Positions 56,601 to 64,000 of a DNA stretch of 64,000 nucleotides are shown piece by piece. The notes below the pieces were generated by a model. It saw only the letters and a list, made by a program, of their open reading frames with translations, made no database searches and was not told where the DNA came from. Source of the DNA: Rhizodiscina lignyota (taxonomy: Eukaryota; Ascomycota; Dothideomycetes; Aulographales; Rhizodiscinaceae); assembly GCA_010015805.1 (NCBI GenBank), contig ML978121.1, positions 3,844,001-3,908,000 on the forward strand, read 5' to 3'. Position 1 is the stretch's first letter, and every line of letters starts with the position of its first letter. The position numbers were made by a program, and so were the translations under genes.

Positions 56601-56761
56601 CATTTTCGAGGCGAGACTGGAGAAGTATTGAAGACTCGCGCTACAACGTATCAGTTCATAGCATACGGGTAAGACTGTAACTGCACACCTTCTTGGAAGA
56701 CGGACGTTCTGTCCACCTTCACAAGAGCCCCGTCCACGTCCTCATCCTTCTTATAACTCAT
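53674..56761 (-). CDS. sec21: coatomer subunit gamma (gamma-COP)
   Basis: COPI coat subunit for Golgi-to-ER traffic. Model complement(join(53674..53906, 53993..54835, 54894..55253, 55301..56276, 56330..56640, 56689..56761)), 931 residues, close to yeast Sec21. The N-terminal adaptin-type trunk reads [51 protein letters not shown] and [20 protein letters not shown]. The linker holds Ala/Pro-rich sequence, and the appendage (from about 620) has [19 protein letters not shown] and [17 protein letters not shown]. Intron 4 (54836-54893) is a GC-AG intron with donor GCAAGT: only this donor keeps frame, giving [18 protein letters not shown]. Other introns are GT-AG. The first exon is short (73 nt). 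Confidence 0.96.
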
Positions 56762-57563
56762 TTTGTGTGAAATGTGGTGCGCGAAAAGAGAAGCTTCCTA
56801 GCCTCTTTGACAATTGCTTGAGTAGTGGGATTTTGAGGGTTGACCGCGAATTCCAACTTCGACGGAAGGTAGGAGGATGACCCAAGGGTTCTAGTCGTCC
56901 ATGCTCGGATGTACAACAATGAGTGAAGCGCTTGGAATAGAGAACGAAACGACTGCACAGCTTGGGAATGGCCCTTGGGTTCGTAATTCGAATTGCTGCT
57001 GTATTATTTCGAGGTGCGGTGTCCATTCACCATTCCAGGGTCAGCTCCGTCCTTGGCGTCCCCAATTCTGCTGCGGTCCGCCTCAGTCGCTATTTCAATT
57101 TCCTACAGCAAAACGAGAGGCAGAAAGATTGCAGTCTTACTCTCAGTTTGAATCTATATCTGTGATCGCCAAGGCCCCGCACTCATGCAACTCTACGTCA
57201 GTCATTTCCAATTGTTCAAATCTTCGATCTCAACTTCCATCATGCTTCTCTCATTGCGATGTATTCTCATCCGCCCAAGCATTGGCGTTAGCTAAGCCCC
57301 TCAAGCTCGTAACCTCATGCCCGAAAGGGCATAGACTCGTATAGGTCACCCTGAATTGGTATAGAATCTTGACGCGTAATTCGGCGAGCGGAGAGTTAAG
57401 TTTCAGGCGCCAACAATCCACTTCGCCGAGAGCCATAGTGGTATATGTAGGAGACATTTCCTTTCTTCCAAGCCAGAGCAGAATGCTCAGAATTTCACCT
57501 TTACGGCCAAGCGGGCTGAAGATTCACATTTAACGATACCGGAACTCCTGAGGCGCATAGCCA
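56762..57563. other. divergent promoter region between SEC21 and the SURNod19-type gene
   Basis: About 800 bp without a gene; the open frame 56901-57344 has no coding features. No repeat was noticed. Confidence 0.5.
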
Positions 57564-58864
57564 ATGATGGCTTTCTATGAAAGGTCTCGATCGCGGGGAA
57601 ACATCTTCTATCTTTCCATCACAGTCGCCTTCATTGTGACATTGCTCACGCTATGGCTTGGGCTGCTCTCATACACGACTCCTTTCCCAGCCGCCCCTCC
57701 CCACCAGGAACCGGTCGCAGCAGATGACGATAGTCATCATGGTATGGTTTTGAATCCTCTACAAGAAAATCCATGCATGAATGTTCCTAATTAATTTCCA
57801 GAGTCAGCAGACATCCAGAACCCAGAGAATTTAATTCAACTACAGCCCCAATTCTTCACAGACCTTGGCAGCAAGCGCGTCCAAATCAAATATGGACCGT
57901 TCACAGTACCCGGATCCGGCACCAACAATGGCATGAAAGATTTCGTGGACGAAAAAGCAACTAAGCCATGCGATGATTGCCTCATCACGTACATGCGGGC
58001 TGGCCTGCAGTACCCGGACGGAGCGAATGCAAATGCCAACACAGGCATGTGGCTGCACCATGTCGTGCTTCTCGATACTGCAGTGCCTGATACCGTGTGC
58101 CCAAAGGACCGGAAAGGTCGCCCAGTGCCAAATCGTTTCTTTGCGAGTGGTAACGAGAGGACGGCTATGGATCTGAGCGGCGCTAGGTATGTCCCATGGC
58201 ACCAGAGCAATACAATGTCCTGTTCGTGATATGGAATACGGACCTGTGCTGACCCTGAATGCACAGCACCATTCAGACTGGGTATTTCCTCAGCGCTCAG
58301 TCGCAAGTGGTTGTTACACTCGAGTTGATGAATCAAATGGCTGAGGCCAGAGAAGCCGTCCTTACGGTCGAATACGAGTTCATTCCTTCACCGATTCCAA
58401 AGTCTTTCAAGCATGCGAAATCCATTTGGCTCGATATCGGTGGCTACTGTGGCAATTCCGAAGCCTCCGTTCCAAACGACACATCGACTTTCGATTTCAA
58501 CATGCAGCCGGGATGGAAGGTTCCCGATGGTTGGGAGGAGAATTTGCTAGTCTTTCTCGGTGGCCATTTGCATGATGGCGGAACTCATTTGGAGGCCATG
58601 AAGAGCGGGGGCATCTTTTGCGACAGTGCAGCGACATACGGCGCAAACGATGATTTTATCGACGGGACGGGCGAGAAGATGGCTCATATATCGAACATGT
58701 CATTGTGTCACAAGGCGACGACGCTTAAGGCGGGAGATGAGCTGAGCGTTAAGGCTTATTATGACAAGACGGCGCATCCTATGATGGTGGATGCAGATGC
58801 GAGTTTGGAACCAGTGATGGGAATTGCGATTTTATATGCGGCGCAAAGTGAGGGAGGGAATTGA
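57564..58864 (+). CDS. membrane-anchored SURNod19-like protein
   Basis: Model join(57564..57741, 57802..58186, 58267..58864), 386 residues; all junctions keep the frame (DDDSHH|ESADI and LSGA|STIQTGYF). One N-terminal membrane segment (about 15-37, FYLSITVAFIVTLLTLWLG) makes it a type II protein or an uncleaved-signal secreted protein. The lumenal part has TGMWLHHVVLLD, FIPSPIPKSFKHAKSIWLDI and LLVFLGGHLHDGGTHLE, with the His pairs and paired cysteines (CDDC) expected of the stress up-regulated Nod 19 family. His-rich HH and H.HDGGTH motifs suggest metal binding. No function is known for the fungal members. Confidence 0.82.
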
Positions 58865-60887
58865 TGAGTCGATGTACATTCAAAGATATATGCTTGGGAA
58901 TATCCGGCCAGTCTAATCTAGTTAGTTGGAACATTGTACCCCCGTCATTCATCCTAAAGTACTATCTGTCAAGGAATCTGCGCCGCATTCAGCTTCAAAC
59001 CACCGCTGAACGTGCGCTAGTTTGTTGACCGTCCGTATAGGCTCCTGCATTCGTGAAAGGGTGTACATCAAATTCCTTCCCAGATTCTTGTGGCTATCGA
59101 TGAATTCGCACTACTTCTCGAACTTTTTCTCGTTAAGTCGTACCATACCTACGAAAAATTGTAAGAGAATCCCTCTATTCCAGTGCCATTGCATCGTTTC
59201 CGCGTATGATTGTAAAGCTATCGTTTGACGTAATTCGGGAGCTACTTCCTTGCTTGGCGCTGACTTGGGGATATTCGACTGTGCTGGCCTGCACCATCCT
59301 TCTGCATAAGACCGTCTCCGGAAGTACGCAGACCTATTAGCAAATAACAGAAAGCAGAAAGCTCCCAGGTAAGAAAAGCTTGCATTCAGTTATCTTGGGG
59401 ATCCGCCTTTTGATTTTCTTGCAGCCTTTAACTGCTCCACTTTTGCGCACAGTCGTTCCTCGACTTTGTCGCTACAGACTTATAAATTTGGCAATGGTTC
59501 AGTCGCCTACGGTAAGCTGAGCTTGCGCTCTGTCCGACTCCGTAACATGCGTGAGGACCGGTATTGTTCATTGACGAATCGAAAGGAAGAGCGGATCGTC
59601 GACAATCGAGGAGAGAAGTGGACCAAATGTCCTCGATTCTGCTCCAGTCTGCTGCTCTCGCTCGACTTCATCCCAATGTTATCTCAGATTGAACCAAGAA
59701 TTTGAAACCAAAAACATGATTCAAACTTAGTTGCGAGCCACTGCATATGACCATTATGTACTTGAGCATTTGGATAAGGCACAAGGTCTTAATGGATCCA
59801 TGCTTCAATCATAGCGGGCAACGTATTCAAATAAACAATCGCTACTCTTGTAGCACTAAAGGGTTGTATGTTTCATTATTGGAATCTGAATGCGCTGGAG
59901 CTACCATTGATTAGACGTCTAATGCTTTTGGCTCCATTCCGCATCCTTTTCCTTTCACGCTCTGTCAGCGTTGTCGGCGTAAGGTTTGATTTGTTTAAAA
60001 TACTCCGTAGTCGTTGCGTATCGTATCATTACCCTGGCACGCAAGAACAAATTCCTCAGTGTGCTACCGTAGTGAATTTCGTTGTAAGACCGATAATATG
60101 CGTGGTGCTATCTGCTACGCGTCGTTATAGTTCGCCCAAGGTCACACAGGGCACGATATCACCACCAAACGCCAAAAGAACCATGAGTGAATAGCAAAAG
60201 GAAGAAGGGACAAAAAAAATACCAAAAAATAATGGACAGTCTTAGTTTCATCTTATTAAGATTACTCACACCCAGTACCACGAGAAGGTGCTGTCCGTTA
60301 CTGAGCGCCTAAATGTTAGTATTTTGATCCCTTCGGGGATCGAACCACCCTGCAACACGTTAACCGTACCCGTTCTTTTCAGTTTAATCTCTGTACCGAT
60401 TACCCCACGATGCCCGAAGGCGATAGTCTGTAAAACTTAAGTTAATTATATAGTCAACAACCACATAACACCGTACGTAGAACTTGGGCTTACAAGAATA
60501 TTTTCGTATAGGTTTCTTTTGGAGCAGCGTTCAGTTAACGTTAAACACGCCCATTCTTGTAAGTTGTGCTTCCTTTCCTATTACTCGGGGTAAAAGGGAG
60601 CACTGCAATTCCGTGCAGCAGTCTTCTGAAAGGCCCATATACCTACACTTCCTTTCCCTGACAACGGAGTCAGCGACAGTCGCTGTCCATGAAAGCGGTT
60701 CAATGTTCACTGAGTAATGTTGATAGATATAAGGCATCAAAGGAGACATATTGGAAAAGAATATGTTGGAGGAGTTCTTGGATCCTGACGTCTACGGAAA
60801 GCGATCATAACAGAATCCTACCCATAACAAACGCTCAACCTGTACCGCACAGAATCCAGCACGCTCTCAGCGTTCTCATACACATCA
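58865..60887. other. 2-kb gene-poor stretch with a tRNA-like remnant
   Basis: Convergent 3' ends of the SURNod19-type and Rad4/Dpb11 genes flank it. No coding gene is supported. A tRNA-like sequence lies at 60331-60420. Confidence 0.55.
60331..60420 (-). other. tRNA-like remnant (not a functional tRNA)
   Basis: On the minus strand the 90 nt start with CTTCGGG and end with CCCGAAG, which would pair as a 7-bp acceptor stem. A box-A-like TGGGGTAATCGG follows the 5' end, CTGAAAA could be an anticodon loop (GAA), and box B-like GGTTCGATCC lies at 60337-60346. However, box B abuts the acceptor end and leaves no 3' strand for the T stem, and the anticodon stem does not pair. A decayed tRNA or tRNA-derived SINE head fits better than a working gene. 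Confidence 0.3.
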
Positions 60888-63747
60888 TCAATTATCCTTC
60901 ACACCTCTAGCTCTCCTCCTCACCCTCGTCCCGACGCCACCGCTGTCCTCCAGACTGATACCCATATCTCTAACAACGCCGACACTCTCGCTAGCAATAA
61001 CCCTCCTACCGACGACTTTTCCGCCCATCCTGCGAATCATGTCCTCCCTCTCGCGCTGCACCGACGCGTCTTCAAAGACGAGTGCTTGACTCGGCAGCGG
61101 AGGCTGCTTCTGCAGCGCTTGTGTCGCAGGCCCCGGATTATCCGACGTAATCGAGCTGGTCCTGGACAACGGGTTTGATCCTGGGCCCCCGGCGCCGGAG
61201 GTTGAAGGGTTAGATGTCGTAGAACCGGCGCGGCCCAGAACGCGTCGGTTTCGTCGACGGGGTTGGTTCGCTTCGGGAACGTCAGCTGGAGGGGGGATGA
61301 CATCCTTTGCGGAGGGAGGTCGCGCGGCTTGCTTCTGGGCGAGGAGGACCGATATCGCATTATGGATATACCGTGAATTGTTTGGTTTGGGGACATCTCC
61401 ATCTTCAGTTTCACCTTCAGATGGTTGCTTGGCTTGTGTAGATGGCCCCGATGTATCGCCCGCTGGCGGCGTGTTCTCGTCGACTTGAGAGCTCTGCGCG
61501 CCATCAAGTGCTGGGACATCTCTGGTATCGGTCTGAGATTGAGATTGAGACTGAGAGCGGCGTGCAGAGCTGTTCACTTCCGGTGGAAGTTCTTGCAGAG
61601 GGCGAGCACTGGATACGGACTCGGGAGGGTCATCTTCGTCGCGGGCGGGCATGGGAGCTTGAGATCTGGAGGAGTCGAAGCCGTCATCCAGAGCACGCAG
61701 TTTCTTAATATCTTCTGGTGGACGCTCTTTTAGAGGATGGGTACGGGCGGCTGGCTCGAGAGGGGGTTCATGCACTTTGCGAGCAGTCGTCGGAGCTTGT
61801 GACTTGGAAGGTTTGAAGCCGTCATTGAGAGACCGCGGTTTCTTGAACTCGGAATTATTCGTTTTTGGTGCTGCTGGTGTAGACCTATAGAAATGAGTAA
61901 GCCATTGTATTATTAAACGACATGGTTTCAACCCGGAGAAAGCGACTCGGGCCATGAGACTGGCGATTCGAGGCTTTGGAAGCGTGAGCGACGATGTGCG
62001 ACATTCTATTAAGCGCGCGAAAGAGTATGATTAAGGGGGGGGGGGGAGTGCCTACCTGTGCTGTTCCTCCGGCTTCTGGAGCTTCACCGTATCTTGAGTC
62101 CGGGCTTGCGATACCTCAAATGCGGGATAGCGCTGGAGCCTAGGTGTCTTGCTGTATCCTTCAGTCTTCTCGGAAATGGCGTCAAGGAGGTAGTCGTCGA
62201 CGGGGTCTAGTTTCCCGTTATGGTAACTCATCCATAGCCATCTAGCATTAACGACTGGAATCCCGTAGCGGACCGCAAACTGCAGCTTCTCCTGATTTGG
62301 AGTTTCAGAATTGCAGATAAGAACAGATGTTCCTTCTTTGAGATATTCATCGTATCTCCCTCCCATCATTTTGATGAATTTGGCCAAGTGGAGGATGTTA
62401 ATAGGAGCGAATCCAGTTGAGCAGACGACAACATCCTCGAAGCCTTCTATATGAGACTTTCGAGGAGGGCAGCATAATATCTGCAATGTTTCGTCGTCTG
62501 CGGGCTCAACCACTATCTTGCTATGCAGGCAAGTTTCAACCCAGCACTCATTCACCAACTGGAATTTGGCATCGTCTACGATATAATCGTACCGATGCAC
62601 ATGCGTGTCGTGCGGGACAACTAGAAAGCCATCGACCTGTTCGTCTTCAGCGGCCTCACGTAGCTCATCCAGCGAAACGACAACGGCGTCGTTTGATATG
62701 AGGTGCTGACGTAAAATAGAAGTCTTCTTCTCATCAAATCCGTCAATAGAGACAAGCCGATGTTGGAAAATTCCCGCCCGCTGCAGCTTGCGAGACGGTG
62801 CAAGTGCAAGTTTGCCATCGTTATGAGAAGGCTCAGGATCAGGTTCTTGTGTCTCCTCTTCGGTACGCTTCGACATTGTTTGCGAATCGACGTCACCCTC
62901 TTCAGGTTGCACATCCGGTTCTTTGTGGTCTTTTTGCTGAGAAGTGATATCTGCCCACATTGCACCGGCCTGGCTGCCAAATTTCTCACTGACTGTCCTC
63001 CTGAGCTTTCGTCGACTGGGAGCTTGAGCAGCTGTTTGTTCGTCCTCCTGTCTCGGTCTCTTACCAATTACAGACTCCAGTGGCATCTTTCGCCATGCGC
63101 CTTGGCCTCTTTCTTCCGATGGAATATTCGGATCGTACAATGTCTCATCCAGAGCCATCCCACGCACGATACTCTCATTCAGCCATTCGAGCGAAACAAC
63201 TTTGACGTTCCATTGGCGCGCATATTCGTACTTCTTTCCTTTTGGAGCGGCAGCGATGAGGTGGGTGATGTCTCGAGTCAAGTCGCCGCTATACTCTGCA
63301 CCAGATCTTCTAACATTTTGGGAGATTTCCTCTCTTTCGTCTAGATCGTCAAATCCAGTAAGACATATCTTCAGGCCGAGGAATGGTGGTGCTCGATATT
63401 CATCCTCCAGTGCTCGTACATCGACATCCTCAGCGGCCATCCAAGTGTCACGTACAGCAAGAACCCAATCCGGGGTCAAGACCTTGATATCGGGGCGTTC
63501 TTTTGCGACGTATCTGTATTTCGGGGTATTAATGTCGCCGATTAAAAGATGCGTCACGTCAGAGGTGAGGTCGTATTTGTGCTCGGCGCCCATTTCCGCT
63601 GCAATTGCGGATATTTTTGTCTGTACAGGAAGGAGGTATTAGTCGAATTGAATGGGTTTACAACTCTGCCTGATCGTAGGACTGGGCACTGACGCGATCC
63701 TCTGGGCCGATGGATGTACAGCACAAAACAACGCCTTTCAAAGGCAT
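60888..63747 (-). CDS. rad4: four-BRCT replication initiation and checkpoint scaffold (Rad4/Cut5/Dpb11/TopBP1)
   Basis: Binds phosphorylated replication and checkpoint factors to start DNA replication and activate the ATR kinase; nuclear. Model complement(join(60888..61884, 62056..63620, 63694..63747)), 871 residues. Exon 1 gives MPLKGVVLCCTSIGPEDR, joined to TKISAIAAEMGAEHKYDL. BRCT1 (about 1-85) contains SDVTHLLIGD; BRCT2 (about 95-180) has LKICLTGFDDLDEREEI and DITHLIAAAPKGKKYEYA; BRCT3 (about 300-400) has LVSIDGFDEKKTSILRQHL and DYIVDDAKFQLVNECWVE; BRCT4 (about 405-490) has VVVCSTGFAPINILHLAKF and WLWMSYHNGKLDP. The C-terminal 350 residues are disordered, as in Rad4. Intron 2 (61885-62055, 171 nt) contains a G12 run at 62035-62046. 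An upstream exon cannot be excluded, but the ATG at 63747 fits the family start. Confidence 0.9.
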
Positions 63748-64000
63748 CTGGCTGGCGTTCTAACTGGCTGTCAGCTTCAATAATGGCCGACACGAACGGA
63801 GTGGACACACTTCTGCTGCCATAATGGTGCATTGCGAGCGGTGTCGCGTTGTCTGGGACTGGGTCTCTCGTCGGCGTGTCTCGAGCAGTCTGGACAGGCG
63901 CGTCGTCTGGTCCGACGCGTATCTGCGCTGCCAAGAGCTGCATGTGCGGCCTAACCCCAGATGCCCTAGCGCCTGGTCGACGCCACGCCGTTAAAACCCC

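Noticed and set aside
1-64000. CRISPR arrays, rRNA genes, bacterial operon features, retroelement long terminal repeats
   Set aside because: None seen; repeats present are minisatellite or short dispersed types and the gene structures are eukaryotic.

Overview
The window is nuclear DNA of a filamentous ascomycete, most likely a Dothideomycete of the Mycosphaerellales/Capnodiales type. The evidence is the short (about 45-80 nt) spliceosomal introns with CTAAC/CTGAC branch sites, the fungal gene families, and a mating-type region in which APN2 (left) and a pleckstrin-homology/SMP protein (right) flank an HMG-box MAT1-2-1 gene. This flank pair is, from memory, the one reported around MAT1 in Mycosphaerellaceae and Teratosphaeriaceae. 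The genus cannot be fixed from the sequence.

Layout. (1) 1-14.8 kb is the MAT1-2 region: 3' end of APN2, an orphan gene, a 3-kb AT-rich repeat-bearing spacer with a minisatellite, MAT1-2-1 on the minus strand, a divergently transcribed gene whose product carries a homeodomain-like helix-turn-helix, a 2.2-kb spacer, and the Nvj2/TEX2-like PH-SMP gene. (2) 15.4-29 kb is a housekeeping block: rps9 and rpl21 (head to head), yae1, a bZIP-DUF3425 regulator, an alpha/beta hydrolase, ade1 and lipoyl synthase (head to head), a possible decayed gene, and a GST-like protein. (3) 29.6-32.6 kb holds a large HAM1-like lipid-binding-type protein. (4) 33-40.6 kb is an accessory island: a beta-rich protein of unknown function head to head with a 1,321-residue CHAT (caspase-like) protease, followed by two diverged tandem paralogues without recognisable domains. 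(5) 40.8-47.4 kb: F-box/RCC1 protein, fluoride exporter FEX and uracil phosphoribosyltransferase, with a dispersed repeat copy at 43.3 kb. (6) 47.4-64 kb: gene-poor stretches alternating with a SUR7-family protein, SEC21 (gamma-COP, with a GC-AG intron), a SURNod19-type protein and the four-BRCT replication/checkpoint scaffold Rad4/Dpb11.

Most intron-containing gene models below were checked by hand: each proposed splice keeps the reading frame and restores family motifs across the junction. The least certain parts are the first exon of the orphan gene at 1496, the first intron of the bZIP gene, and the 5' ends of the CHAT and Rad4 genes. No rRNA, CRISPR array, intact transposon or intact tRNA was recognised. 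The most promising leads are the homeodomain-like gene inside the MAT1-2 locus and the divergent CHAT-protease/beta-protein pair.
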